NCBI GenBank assembly: GCA_963834725.1
Contig: CAWICN010000001.1
Span: 992,001-1,056,000 of the forward strand
Direction: 5' to 3'
DNA: 64,000 bases
Source: PALSA-693 sp963834725
Lineage (GTDB): Bacteria; Actinomycetota; Acidimicrobiia; Acidimicrobiales; Palsa-688
How positions within the stretch are numbered: the first letter of the stretch is position 1; each line of letters opens with the position of its first letter. The notes beneath the pieces were generated by a model, which worked only from the letters and a program-made list of their open reading frames with translations, was not told where the DNA came from and did no database searches. Shown in pieces: positions 41,463-50,286 of this stretch. The position numbers and the translations under genes were made by a program.

Positions 41463-42041
41463 GGCGGCCTCCTGGGGTGATCCATAACCGTCACCGTCAT
41501 CCAAGGCCACCCCCGCCCGCCGGCCAAGGGCGTATCCGTGGTGGACAGCCACCGCCCGCCGCTCAGCAACGACACCGCCGCCCACACCGCCACCCCCAAC
41601 CAGGCCGCCACCGGCCCGGCCACCCGCTCCAGAGCCGCCACCGCCTCGGCCCTTCCACCCCGCTGCACTCGCTGCCGATACCGGCGATACCAGCCCCGGA
41701 CGGTCGTAGAGGCAAAGTGGGGATCTCTGCCGGGCCACCGAGCGGGTGCCTTGCCCCGCCGCCACCGCCTTCACGGCCGGGCCGATCACTTCCACCGCGT
41801 CCAGCCGACCCAGCAAACAAAACGACAGCAGCAGCGCGTGACTGGCCCGGCAGACCGGGCACCAGGCTCTCTTCACCCAGATCCGCACCACCACCAGCCC
41901 GCACCGCACCGACCGCGTATAGCCCGACCAGAACACCATCGGGCGCCCGCACACCTCGCAGTGAGGACCAGGAACCCGCACCCCCTTGCCGGCCGCCGCA
42001 TACGCCGCCACCGACAACGCACAAGGCCATAGAATCGCCAC
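41459..42041 (-). pseudogene. DUF6431-like zinc-ribbon/HTH gene with an apparent +1 frameshift
   Basis: From ATG 42041 the frame reads VRVPGPHCEVCGRPMVFW, a C-P-x-C ribbon (RAWCPVCRASHALL) and VKAVAAGQGTRSVAR. At about 41725 it must move +1 to continue as GRDPHFASTTVRGWYRRYRQ, VALERVAGPVAAWLGVAVW and a stop at 41459. This is a zinc ribbon plus helix-turn-helix, as in DUF6431 proteins near transposons. Without the shift the frame runs into Gly-rich text and then into the WhiB frame. Mutation, sequencing error or programmed frameshifting are all possible. Confidence 0.62.
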
Positions 42042-42059
42042 AGGCGACTACCGCCTTCC

Positions 42060-42099
42060 GGGTCCCTCCCCGAGCGCGAACTCAACCGGGGAGGGACCC
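42060..42099 (-). promoter_or_regulatory. 12-bp perfect stem-loop in the leader of the IS110 operon
   Basis: GGGTCCCTCCCC (42060-42071) is perfectly inverted as GGGGAGGGACCC (42088-42099), with a 16-nt loop. It ends 18 nt upstream of the DUF6431 start, inside the expected 5' leader. It could attenuate, terminate, or be part of a structured noncoding RNA of the element. Confidence 0.6.
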
Positions 42100-42336
42100 C
42101 TCACCAATTTCAGGACGTCTCATCCTGCCGCCAAATCCGACACCGACACGAAAATCTCCTACCGCATCGACCAGTACACCCCTGGCGGCCCCCCCATGAG
42201 CTGCCAGAGTGACATTCAGACCAACAACCCCGACACCAACAGGACCCGCTTCGAGAAAACGGACCGTCCCAGCGTCAAGCACCCCCTAATCCTCACTGGC
42301 ACTTATCTGGGCACCCCTGAGTTCCGTTCCCTCGGG

Positions 42337-42846
42337 TTACTCGGACGGTGGACCAGTGAAGGTAAAACGCGTCGGTGATCCCACGAAGTCGTTGGAGTCC
42401 AAGGCGAACACCCACTCCGGGATCATGGCGTACACGCTATTGACCACCGGATCCACCATCTCGAGCGGGTAATCCGTCCCGTACTTGGCGTTCACGGCAG
42501 CGATCATGGCCTCCAGATCGCTGCGGTTGGTCACATGCTCGGCCTGGCCGCTCACCACAACGGGCTCTAGCGGCTCTTCGGTGGAGATGGTGCAGCGAGC
42601 CTCCTCCGCCAAGTTGCGCGTCTTGCGCGAGCTAATCGAGCTGCTGAACCAGAGTTTGGCCCCGTACCAGACTGCCCAGACTGGCATGAGATGCGGAGCC
42701 CCCGAGGGTGTGACCGTCGCCAACCAGTAGTCATGCGAGCGGATGAGCCGCTCCTCCACCCAGGACCAGGGCAGGAGGCCGGTGCCTTCTTCGGCGGGCA
42801 GCACCCCGTATCCCGGCATGTGCGGCCGGCTGGCCGACGGCTCCAT
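42337..42846 (-). CDS. Pyridoxamine 5'-phosphate oxidase-family (FMN/F420) protein
   Basis: A 169-residue split-barrel protein. SWVEERLIRSHDYWLATVTPSGAPHLMPVWAVW is the cofactor-binding start, followed by KLWFSSSISSRKTRNL and a C-terminal TRFTF strand. Actinobacterial members of this family (FDORs) often use F420. Reaction unknown. The IS110 element lies about 30 bp beyond its stop, apparently without damaging it. Confidence 0.88.
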   Translation of the reverse strand: MEPSASRPHMPGYGVLPAEEGTGLLPWSWVEERLIRSHDYWLATVTPSGAPHLMPVWAVWYGAKLWFSSSISSRKTRNLAEEARCTISTEEPLEPVVVSGQAEHVTNRSDLEAMIAAVNAKYGTDYPLEMVDPVVNSVYAMIPEWVFALDSNDFVGSPTRFTFTGPPSE

Positions 42847-43391
42847 GCGCTGAAGTTATCAAGCGGATCAGCCGCAACCAGGAAGGACACGGCGAGCGAA
42901 GATCGCTCCTCCCGTGCCACAAGAGATCTCACGCTCAGCGTCGCCCGGACGACCGACATCTGTGCCAGGAGAACCAGAATTGTGCGCCCAGATCATCGAG
43001 GCCCGCGCGCCACTTACCGCCGGAAGTCTGTAGCGAATTTTGGGTATCCTCCTCGAGGTTTTGGCCTCGTCGAGGACACCCATGTCCGTAGCCTGTCACC
43101 TCCGTCCAAACTGCGCAGTAAGGCCGCTCAGCCCGCAACTGTCGACGTCGTAGTGAGCCGACAGCCGCGCTGATCTGCCGCCTGGACGGACACCGTTGAG
43201 GCAACCGCGTGACTGTGAGAGGCCGCTTGAACGGCCCTATCCGGGCTCGAAGATTTCGAATCGATCCACGCATCGCAGCCCGCCAGGACGGCCTCCAGCC
43301 CCGGCCGACGCCGACGACCTGACATTTGTCATTGCGAAGTCGTGACGGCGCTCACTACTCGCCGGCGGTCGTCACCGTCATAGTGATATCC
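42847..43391. other. 545-bp intergenic region, no gene recognised
   Basis: Frames here on both strands are short or low-complexity. The segment GTCTGTAGCGAATTTT near 43028 resembles the CTCTGTAGC repeat at 35288 and 35368. The last 80 bases must contain the promoter of the ABC exporter genes. Confidence 0.5.
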
Positions 43392-44348
43392 ATGCTAACT
43401 TCCCAACTGGACAACGGGGGGATCCAGCTCCACCAGCTGGTCAAGTCCTACGGCCCCGTACGGGCGGTGCGCGGGATCGATGTCTCGATCGACCCGGGCG
43501 AAACGGTCACCTTCCTTGGCCCCAACGGGGCCGGTAAGTCCACCACCATCGACATGATCCTCGGCCTGGCTCAGCCAGATTCTGGCTCGGTGACTCTGTT
43601 CGGCCAGCCGCCGAACACTGCGGTCAGGCAGGGTCGGGTCGGAGGGATGCTGCAGACCGGTTCCCTGATACCCCACCTCACGGTGCGCGAGCTGGTGACC
43701 ATGGTGGCGTCGTTGTATCCCCACCCGATGGCAGTGGAGGAAACGCTTCGGATGACCTCCACGGCCGGGTTCGCGGACAGGCGGACCACGAAGCTCTCCG
43801 GGGGCCAGGCCCAGCGGGTCAGGTTGGCTTTGGCCCTGGTAGCCGACCCGGACCTACTGGTCCTCGACGAGCCAACCGCGGCCCTCGACGTGGAGAGCAG
43901 GCGGGAGTTCTGGAAGGTCATGCGGGGCGTGGCCGAGAGCGGCAAGACCGTGCTGTTCGCGACCCATTATCTGGAGGAGGCCGATGCCTACGCGGACCGG
44001 ATCATCCTGCTGGCTTCGGGCCGGGTGGTCGCGGACGGATCGTCGACGGAGATCAAGGCTGCGGCCGGTGGCCGGACCATCCGGGCCACCCTGCCCGCAG
44101 CCGACAGGAGGGCGCTCTCTCTGCTGCCCGGGATCCGAACTTTGGACATCCACGGCGACACCGTCGTGCTCACCTGCCACCGACCAGACGAAGCCCTGCG
44201 GGCGTTTCTCGATCAGTACCCGCACGCCCACGACATCGAAGTCAAGGGGGCGGCCCTCGAGGACGCTTTCGTGGAGCTGACCGCGTCGGGCGGCGCCGCT
44301 CCCGACCCGAGCGAATCCAACCCCGCCCGGGAGGTCGCGTACCGATGA
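43392..44348 (+). CDS. ABC-2 exporter ATP-binding protein
   Basis: A 318-residue ATPase from ATG 43392. Walker A GPNGAGKST, the Q-loop region, signature LSGGQAQR, Walker B LLVLDEP and the H-loop ATHYLEEAD are all intact. The C-terminal extension (TLPAADRRALSLLPGIRTLDIHGDTVVL) is typical of DrrA/NatA-type exporters. It overlaps the permease by 4 bp (ATGA). The pair is followed by a two-component system, so an inducible lipid, drug or peptide exporter is likely. Confidence 0.93.
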   Translation: MLTSQLDNGGIQLHQLVKSYGPVRAVRGIDVSIDPGETVTFLGPNGAGKSTTIDMILGLAQPDSGSVTLFGQPPNTAVRQGRVGGMLQTGSLIPHLTVRELVTMVASLYPHPMAVEETLRMTSTAGFADRRTTKLSGGQAQRVRLALALVADPDLLVLDEPTAALDVESRREFWKVMRGVAESGKTVLFATHYLEEADAYADRIILLASGRVVADGSSTEIKAAAGGRTIRATLPAADRRALSLLPGIRTLDIHGDTVVLTCHRPDEALRAFLDQYPHAHDIEVKGAALEDAFVELTASGGAAPDPSESNPAREVAYR

Positions 44349-45091
44349 TCACCACCAACCCTCTGCCCCGGTCTGTCTACGTGCGCTACGAGGTCATGCG
44401 AGCCTTTCGCAACTGGCGGTTCCTCCTTTTTTCCATCGGTTTTCCCCTCATCCTGTTCCTGATCGTCGCCGGCTCGAACCGACACGCCCGCCTCGATGGA
44501 GTGTCCTTTCCGCTCTATTACATGACCGGAATGGCAGCTTGGGGCGGGATGATGGCCGTCATCTCCACCGGTGGCAACATCGCCAATGAGCGCCAGCTTG
44601 GATGGACGCGCCAGATCCGGATCACCCCCCTGCCGAGGCGGATCTACTTCCAGTCCAAAGTGTTGGGCGGCTACCTGATGGCCGTGCTCACCATGGCCGT
44701 TCTCTATTTGGCCGGGGCGTTGGTCGGTGTCAGCCTCGGTGCCGGCGCCTGGGTGGCGATGACTGGCTTCATCCTCGTGGGGTTGGTCCCCTTCGCGGTC
44801 CTCGGCATCCTCCTCGGCCATGTGCTCACGCCCGACTCTCTCGGGCCTGCAATGGGCGGGGTCACTTCACTGCTCGCCCTCCTCGGGGGGGCCTGGGGAC
44901 CGCTGGCAACGACCGGGGTCATGCTGACGGTCGTCAAGCTGCTCCCCTCGTACTGGCTGGTGCAGGCGGGGAAGACGGCGACAGGTGGCCACGGATGGCC
45001 GGTCGAGGCGTGGGTCGTGCTCGCTATCTGGGTGCTCGGCCTGGGCTGGCTGGCCGGGCGAGTATACCTGCGGGATACGGCCCGGGTCTGA
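44345..45091 (+). CDS. ABC-2 type permease
   Basis: A 248-residue membrane protein with six helices. The loop after helix 2 (NIANERQLGWTRQIRITPLPRRIYFQSKVLGGY) is the ABC2_membrane signature containing the coupling helix. It ends with LAIWVLGLGWLAGRVYLRD. It forms a dimer with the preceding ATPase. The substrate is unknown. Confidence 0.92.
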   Translation: MITTNPLPRSVYVRYEVMRAFRNWRFLLFSIGFPLILFLIVAGSNRHARLDGVSFPLYYMTGMAAWGGMMAVISTGGNIANERQLGWTRQIRITPLPRRIYFQSKVLGGYLMAVLTMAVLYLAGALVGVSLGAGAWVAMTGFILVGLVPFAVLGILLGHVLTPDSLGPAMGGVTSLLALLGGAWGPLATTGVMLTVVKLLPSYWLVQAGKTATGGHGWPVEAWVVLAIWVLGLGWLAGRVYLRDTARV

Positions 45092-45119
45092 CCCTCCTTC
45101 CAAAGTACCGTTGACAGCG

Positions 45120-46280
45120 ATGGCCGAACCTGGATCTGGCGCCACTGATCGGCCCAACGACGCCTGGGTGGTCGAGCAGAACCGTTGGGCAGGCGGGTGG
45201 AGGAGGGTCGTCTTCCCAGGCATGTTTCTGGTGTACCTCGTCGCCGTCGCCGCCGCCATAGCGCAGTACTCCTACGGGCCGGCCGAGATCATCGGGTTCA
45301 TCGCGCTCGCCGCTTTCTGCGCCATGTACATCGGCGCCGTCTCCGACACCTGGGACGGACCGCCGAGGCGCTTCTGGGCGTTCTTCGGCGCCGGCGTGGG
45401 CCTGTTCCTCGTGATCCTGCCGATGGCTCGGGCCAACGCCTTCATCGTGTGCATCTTCCTGGTCGTCCTGCTGGTGGCCCGCCTCCACGGCCGGGCGGTC
45501 CCCTACGTGGCCGGCCTGACCCTCCTCTCGCTGTTCGTCCCCGTTCTGGTCCCCTCCTGGCACGACGGGATCAGCACCGCCGTCGACAACGGGACGGTCA
45601 TCGCCATTCCGTTGGTGGGCCTAGCCATGTTCGGCTTCTTCAGCGTGATGCGCAACAACTACGCTCTCGCCGAAGCCCGGGCCGAGTTGGCCGTGTTGGC
45701 CGCCGAGAACGAGCGGATCCGCATCGCCCGAGACCTCCACGACCTGCTCGGCCATTCGCTGACAACCATCACCGTCAAGGCCGAACTGGCCCGCAAGCTC
45801 GGCCCATCCGACCCGGTCGCCGCCATGACCGAAATCGAAGACGTCGAGCGGCTGAGCAGGCGGTCGCTCGCCGACGTTCGCGCCGCTGTCGCCAACTACC
45901 GAGAGGTCAGCCTCGCCGGTGAGCTGGCGACAGGCCGGGAGCTGCTCCGGGCCGCAGGCATCGCAGCCGAGCTCCCCCGGGCGGTCGATGGCGTGGACGA
46001 GCGGGCCCAGGAGCTGTTCGGCTGGGTGGTCCGGGAGGGGCTGACGAACGTGGTCCGGCACTCCCACGCCACGGAATGCTCGGTCCGGTTGGGCCCGGGA
46101 GTGGTCGAGATCCTCGATGACGGGGTTGGCGCAGCTGGTACGACCGCCAGCGGGGGCACCGGGTTGTCGGGCCTGGAAGAAAGAGTCGAGCAGGCCGGGG
46201 GTGTCCTGGAGGCTGGACCGCTCGAGCCAAAAGGTTGGCGGGTGTGCGCCCGCCTGGCGGCCCAGGGGGCGACGGTTTGA
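45120..46280 (+). CDS. DesK/NarL-type sensor histidine kinase
   Basis: A 386-residue kinase from ATG 45120. Five or six N-terminal transmembrane helices replace any large sensor domain. The HisKA_3 dimerisation motif ARDLHDLLGHSLTTITVKAELA has the phosphorylated H207. The ATPase domain has LTNVVRHSHATECSV, the D-box EILDDGVGA and GTGLSGLEERV. This layout is like the DesK thermosensor of Bacillus. It likely reports membrane stress and controls the adjoining ABC exporter through the next gene. Confidence 0.92.
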   Translation: MAEPGSGATDRPNDAWVVEQNRWAGGWRRVVFPGMFLVYLVAVAAAIAQYSYGPAEIIGFIALAAFCAMYIGAVSDTWDGPPRRFWAFFGAGVGLFLVILPMARANAFIVCIFLVVLLVARLHGRAVPYVAGLTLLSLFVPVLVPSWHDGISTAVDNGTVIAIPLVGLAMFGFFSVMRNNYALAEARAELAVLAAENERIRIARDLHDLLGHSLTTITVKAELARKLGPSDPVAAMTEIEDVERLSRRSLADVRAAVANYREVSLAGELATGRELLRAAGIAAELPRAVDGVDERAQELFGWVVREGLTNVVRHSHATECSVRLGPGVVEILDDGVGAAGTTASGGTGLSGLEERVEQAGGVLEAGPLEPKGWRVCARLAAQGATV

Positions 46281-46885
46281 CCATCCGCCTTCTCCTGGCC
46301 GACGACCAGGAGCTCATCCGCAAGGCCCTGGCCGCTCTTCTCGACCTCGAGGAAGACTTCACGGTGGTCGCATCCGTCGGTCGCGGCGACGAGGTGGTCG
46401 CAGCCGCCCAGCGCTCGGGAGCCGAAGTGGCCCTGCTCGACATCGAGATGCCAGGGATCGACGGTCTGGCCGCGGCCGCCGTCCTCAGCCAGCAGGTGCC
46501 CACATGCCGTTCGCTCATCCTGACCACGTTCGGCCGGCCCGGATTCCTGCGGCGAGCAATCGACGCGGGCGCCAACGGCTTCGTCGTCAAGGACGCACCA
46601 GCCGAGCAACTCGCGGACGCCATCAGGCGGGTGGCCGCCGGCGAGAGGGTGGTCGATCCCGTCCTGGCCGCGGAGACCCTCGACCACGGTGCATCGCCAC
46701 TGAGCTCCCGTGAACGTGACGTTCTCGTGGCTTCCCGGGAAGGCACCACGGTGGCCGAGATCGCCAGCCGGCTGTACCTCTCGGAAGGGACCGTTCGCAA
46801 CTACCTCTCGGCGGCCATCGCCAAGACCGGCGCCCGCAACCGGATCGGGGCGTCGCGGATAGCCGAGGACCAGGGCTGGCTGTAG
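46277..46885 (+). CDS. DesR/LuxR-type response regulator
   Basis: A 202-residue regulator starting at TTG 46277, which overlaps the kinase stop. The receiver has the acidic pair LLLADDQE, phosphorylatable D55 in LLDIEMPG, and Lys in FVVKDAP. The HTH is LSSRERDVLVASREGTTVAEIASRLYLSEGTVRNYLSAAIAK. Adjacent to its kinase and the ABC genes, it most likely activates that operon. Confidence 0.93.
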   Translation: MTIRLLLADDQELIRKALAALLDLEEDFTVVASVGRGDEVVAAAQRSGAEVALLDIEMPGIDGLAAAAVLSQQVPTCRSLILTTFGRPGFLRRAIDAGANGFVVKDAPAEQLADAIRRVAAGERVVDPVLAAETLDHGASPLSSRERDVLVASREGTTVAEIASRLYLSEGTVRNYLSAAIAKTGARNRIGASRIAEDQGWL

Positions 46886-48047
46886 TCGCGGGGTCCGGCA
46901 CACTTGTGGACGAGCCGGCCGAGGTGGCAGTCGCCAGCCTCCCGAAACGTATGACGCGCCGCGGCCGGCCATGCGTGTCTACCGCGGTTCGCCCGGTCCG
47001 GCGAGGAGACACCCCGGCCGACCCCGTCCAGCCCTCGTCGCTGAATGTGCCAGAACGGCTCATCTGCACCCGAGTTCCGGGAGACGCCTCTCCCCAACGG
47101 GGCCACTCATAACGAGACGGATCCGGCGTCGGGCTCCTTCGGGTCGACGAGGACCGAACGGGCGCCCCTAAACATTCACCTCACCTATCCCCGAATACCC
47201 TGACCCGACCGTGGCCTAACGCCGGCCCGGAGACGGTTATCAGGCCGCGGCTCGCTCCGGTCCAACTCGGCCCTGGTATACCTCATGCCTTCTTCAGCGT
47301 TTGAAGTAACTTTACATGCTTCTTGTGGAGAAGCATAGTCGCATTAGGTGCGTGTGAGCGTGACCGGCCCGCCTGAACTCGTCCCGTCAGGTTCCAGCAT
47401 GAGGTGCGCCTCAGGTGGTCGGACTCGACCTCTTGGTCACCGAGCCCGTGGGCGACGCGGAAGATGCGACGAATCGGCCGCATCCCGGTCGGGCCGATGC
47501 GGGCGGTCTGGTACCCCTCGACGAAGAATCAGGGGACGTGATGGCTCGACGTGGCGCTGATCATGGGCTTTGCGACTTATGGTGACCTCGTTGCTGGCAG
47601 GAATCGACATCACGGTTAGGTCCGTGGTCCGAGGTGGCGCCGCCCCGCACTGTTACATCCTGGCACAGCCGAGCCACATGGAATATGTGCTTCGGTGGTG
47701 TGTAGTGAGATATGGGTCCGGTTCCTGCTAGAGCGGAATCGTGGGGTGACGACGCTCAAATGCGAGCTCGTGATTGGTGAAGCTCAACTCGGCCGGCTGG
47801 CCGTCGTCCTTGCGAAACCAGCCGGGCCTGGCGTCGGTGCTCGACACATGCGTGTTGCTACGAGCCTGACCTTTGAAGCTCAGGTCCGGGGTTGCGGTCC
47901 AACATCGTGCCACCAGCGTGAACGAAGTCGCACGCGATGGCTTCTGCTCCGTCCGGGAGCTGGTCATAATCCGTTCGGGCACCCGGTGCCCGATAGTCGG
48001 TTCGCCGACCTGGGGGTTCGGAGGGCAATGTCGCTTATTGCCTGGCG
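46886..48047. other. About 1.1 kb without an intact gene
   Basis: No complete or plausible gene on either strand. GC content falls around 47280-47350, where a perfect hairpin (47316-47336) lies. Short frames here have no recognised similarity. The stretch is the left part of the decayed region that follows. Confidence 0.5.
47316..47336. terminator. Perfect 8-bp hairpin
   Basis: ATGCTTCT and AGAAGCAT pair perfectly around loop TGTGG. It stands alone in an AT-richer spot about 430 bp downstream of the response regulator. No U-tract follows, so a terminator role is weak. Confidence 0.4.
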
Positions 48048-48200
48048 TCAGTCCGTCTGGCTGAAGGGAGCCTGCGCGTGATCACCCAGGATGGTCATTG
48101 AACCTCGAGGGCTGCGGCGGGCGATCATTCGCAATTCCATAGCCGAGAGGTCCTGGGCTTCGTCCACGACGATGTGCCCGTACGTCTGTCTCAACGTACG
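48048..48200 (-). pseudogene. UvrD/HelD-type DNA helicase fragment
   Basis: The minus strand reads TLRQTYGHIVVDEAQDLSAM, then ELRMIARRSPRGSMTILGDH, then AQAPFSQTD and a stop. The VDEAQDLS motif is the Walker B (motif II) of superfamily 1 helicases, and TILGDHAQA is motif III. Only about 50 residues remain. It abuts a tyrosine-integrase fragment on the other strand at about 48195. Confidence 0.75.
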
Positions 48201-48705
48201 CCGCCCCACCGTCCACCCCACCGAGCAACGGGGGACCGACCGGGGCGAGTTGGCCCGTCTCCTGCCGCCCGCGGAGCGCGGCGACCACGCTCACGCCGGC
48301 CTGGCCGTGCTATTGGAGGTGAACGGACTACGGGTCTCCGAGGCCTGCGACACCAACATCGAGGACATTGGCCTGGAGCGCGGACACCGGGTGCTCCATA
48401 TCATCGGAAAAGGCTCCAAGCCCGCGATTATCCCCCTGGTGTGGCGCACCGCCCGCACCATCGATCTGGCCGCCGTCGAACGCCGGAAAGGACCGATCCT
48501 GGTCCGCCACGGGTGCCGTCTGAGCCGGCGGACCGCCCCCCGCTGGGTCCAGTTGATGGGCAAGCGGGCCGGACTGGGCCGGGTGCACCCCCACATGCTC
48601 CGGGCCGGATTCATCATGGCCGCCCTCGACGCCGGCGTACCCCGGCGAGAGGTCCAAATCGCGGCCCGACATTCTGACCCCCGCACCACCAAGGGCTCAC
48701 CCTGA
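48190..48705 (+). pseudogene. Tyrosine integrase fragment, truncated at both ends
   Basis: VRRPTVHPTEQRG opens the visible part. VLLEVNGLRVSEACDTNIED carries the first catalytic Arg, IIGKGSKPAIIPL the Lys, VHPHMLRAGFIMAALDAGV the His-x2-Arg and AARHSDPRTT the His. The frame stops at TTKGSP, just before the catalytic Tyr. The N-terminal DNA-binding domain is missing. It is therefore inactive and a trace of an excised element. Confidence 0.82.
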
Positions 48706-48911
48706 CCGCTGAAAGTGGCTGAATCAACATGGGTGACAGCCGCTCGACTTCGGCCCGAGTCGTTGCGCTCGGTTGTCCCGTGGGGAGGCGTGCAAGGCGG
48801 TTGTGCGCTGAAGCGCCAGCCAAGGGGGTCGGCGCTCCAAGGGGGCGCCTGCTAGGTCCACGATCACCTCGACAGTTCTTCTTATGACCACTGGCTCGGA
48901 GCGACTCGGAG

Positions 48912-49017
48912 GTGATTGCGGTAGCTGGCTTTCTGGCCGGTACGGAGGCGCGGCCCGCATCACGCTCAGGCTACGCGGCCGACCTCCGCGTCTGCGCCGC
49001 CTGGCCAGATAGCAACA
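48912..49017 (+). pseudogene. Possible integrase N-terminal SAM-like fragment
   Basis: VIAVAGFLAG and ARPASRSGYAADLRVCAAWP resemble the phage integrase SAM-like domain, where the family reads FLxxY...TxxxYxxDLRxFxxWC. Only about 35 residues are visible before the similarity stops. It lies downstream of the catalytic fragment, so it is not simply its missing N-terminus. Confidence 0.4.
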
Positions 49018-49151
49018 GTGATGGCCGGAATCAGCAGCCCGCGTCGCCCTTTGGAGTCAGAGAGTGGACCGAAGAACAGCAGCGCGGGTATCACGAACAG
49101 CGTGTAGGTCGCGAACAGGCCTCTGGGGAAGAAGGGAACGAAAGTAATCGT
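49000..49151 (-). pseudogene. MFS transporter fragment
   Basis: The minus strand reads GLFATYTLFVIPALLFFGPL, then SDSKGRRGLLIPAITVAIW. The loop GPLSDSKGRR is MFS motif A between helices 2 and 3. No start or rest of the protein is present. Confidence 0.6.
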
Positions 49152-49194
49152 TAATCCGGTTTCGGGTTGCTGATCAACTCCCAGTGGTGACGCT

Positions 49195-49400
49195 TTGTAT
49201 CAGATTTGCATGGTGGGTTCGTCGGAGCTGACGGGGTCTCGCAGGGGGCGGGAGATGGGCGGTGATGTCGATGGTGATCTCGATCTCACCGTGCACGCGG
49301 AGATGCTTGACCGAGGCGTCGAGGTAGATGGTGTTCCAGAGTACGACAGCGTTGAGAGCGAGACCGGAGGGCGCCCAACTGGTCTTCCATGCCTTCCCTG
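49195..49400 (-). pseudogene. Tn3-family transposase C-terminal fragment
   Basis: The minus strand reads GLALNAVVLWNTIYLDASVK, then HLRVHGEIEITIDITAHLPP and, after a frame change, RDPVSSDEPTMQI. The block LNAVVLWNTxYLDA is the C-terminal hallmark of Tn3 TnpA. Upstream text (RRYCGRATGKAW) is in a neighbouring frame. No terminal inverted repeats were found nearby. Confidence 0.65.
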
Positions 49401-49459
49401 TAGCCCTGCCGCAGTAGCGACGAACGCTGATTCGGAGGGAGGAAGTAGCGAAGCGCCGC

Positions 49460-49621
49460 TCACCGCTTGGAGCGGCGACCCAGACGCAAGCCACCGGTGA
49501 GCAATCCGACCACGAATAGCACGACGGCGATGATGAACAGCCAGAAAAGCCCGTGAACGACAAAACCGATGAGGCCGAGGGCGATCAGGAGAATAAGAAA
49601 AACAAGAGCAAATACCAGCAT
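49460..49621 (-). CDS. Small hydrophobic membrane protein (53 residues)
   Basis: ATG at 49621 opens a 53-residue frame: MLVFALVFLILLIALGLIGF, then VVHGLFWLFIIAVVLFVVGL, ending GGLRLGRRSKR. Two transmembrane helices and a basic tail are typical of the tiny hydrophobic proteins common in actinobacteria. It is just outside the Asp23-type cluster and may belong to that stress module. Confidence 0.72.
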   Translation of the reverse strand: MLVFALVFLILLIALGLIGFVVHGLFWLFIIAVVLFVVGLLTGGLRLGRRSKR

Positions 49622-49698
49622 GCAAGTTCTTTCTGTGCAGGCGGACAGGCCCTCGCTTCGCTGGGTGAGGCTGGCTCAGCGGTGGGATGACCGGGTGC

Positions 49699-50286
49699 CT
49701 AGTCGAGTTGGCGTTGGCGGTCGGCGGCTTTGAATCGGATGGTGATCTGGACCGGATCGGGTCGGGTTGCGGTGGTGGTTTGCATGCGGGCCAGGACGGC
49801 GTCGACTTGGGCCGGGAGTCGTTCTAAGTCGATGTTGTCACCGACGGCGAGCACGGCGCGCATCTCGATGGTGGGGTAACGGCCGAACAGGCCGACCCTG
49901 GCGTCGTGCACGTCGGGGATGGCTTCGAGGTCGGCTTCGAGATGGTGACTTAACGCCGGGGAGTGCAGGGTGGTTTCCCCGCGGACGCCTTGGGTGGTGG
50001 GGGGAAGAGTGACGGTCGGGGTCCGGTGGCGGCCGTCGTCTCGGCGGATTTGGCTCAACGCCAGGACGGCGCCGAGGACGACCGCGACGGCGCCGATGGC
50101 GGTGACCACCGCGAACGATTTCCAGCCGCCCTCGTTCCACCAGCGGATCAGCGTGGCGTCGAAGACGGCCCGGTCGGAGCGGGCAGTGCCGAACACGCCG
50201 GCGCCCAGGCAGGCTGCCAGGCCGCCGCCGACCAGTAGGAGCAATCCGACGACGGTCAGGATGAGTCGGTTTCGCCGGTCGGTCAT
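49699..50286 (-). CDS. AmaP-like envelope-stress membrane protein
   Basis: A 195-residue protein from ATG 50286, which overlaps the upstream stop (ATGA). Two transmembrane helices (LILTVVGLLLLVGGGLAACL and FAVVTAIGAVAVVLGAVLAL) precede a cytoplasmic domain with SHHLEADLEAIPDVHDARVG and EMRAVLAVGDNIDLERLP. This is the AmaP layout, which anchors Asp23 at the membrane in Gram-positive bacteria. It is the last gene of the Asp23 operon. Confidence 0.75.
   Translation of the reverse strand: MTDRRNRLILTVVGLLLLVGGGLAACLGAGVFGTARSDRAVFDATLIRWWNEGGWKSFAVVTAIGAVAVVLGAVLALSQIRRDDGRHRTPTVTLPPTTQGVRGETTLHSPALSHHLEADLEAIPDVHDARVGLFGRYPTIEMRAVLAVGDNIDLERLPAQVDAVLARMQTTTATRPDPVQITIRFKAADRQRQLD

Larger units (their letters stand above)
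39725..42306 (-). mobile_element. IS110-family element with a passenger operon (boundaries tentative)
   Basis: The unit comprises, in transcription order, a leader hairpin, a DUF6431-like gene, a WhiB-like gene, a 58-residue frame and the IS110 transposase, then a terminal inverted repeat. Three of the junctions overlap as ATGA or nearly so, and all genes share one strand. IS110 elements usually lack terminal inverted repeats, so ends are inferred from the shared GGCACTTAT at 39776 and 42298 and from flanking genes (frameshifted gene left, PPOX gene right). Passenger genes are not typical of IS110. Confidence 0.55.

Noticed and set aside
47283..47483. Minus-strand frame ending in HKKHVKLLQTLKKA
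   Set aside because: It lies in the decayed region, has no start signal and no recognisable family; composition alone is not evidence.
47728..47982. 84-residue minus-strand frame near the helicase fragment
   Set aside because: Reads somewhat like protein but no motif was recognised and no ribosome-binding site is visible.
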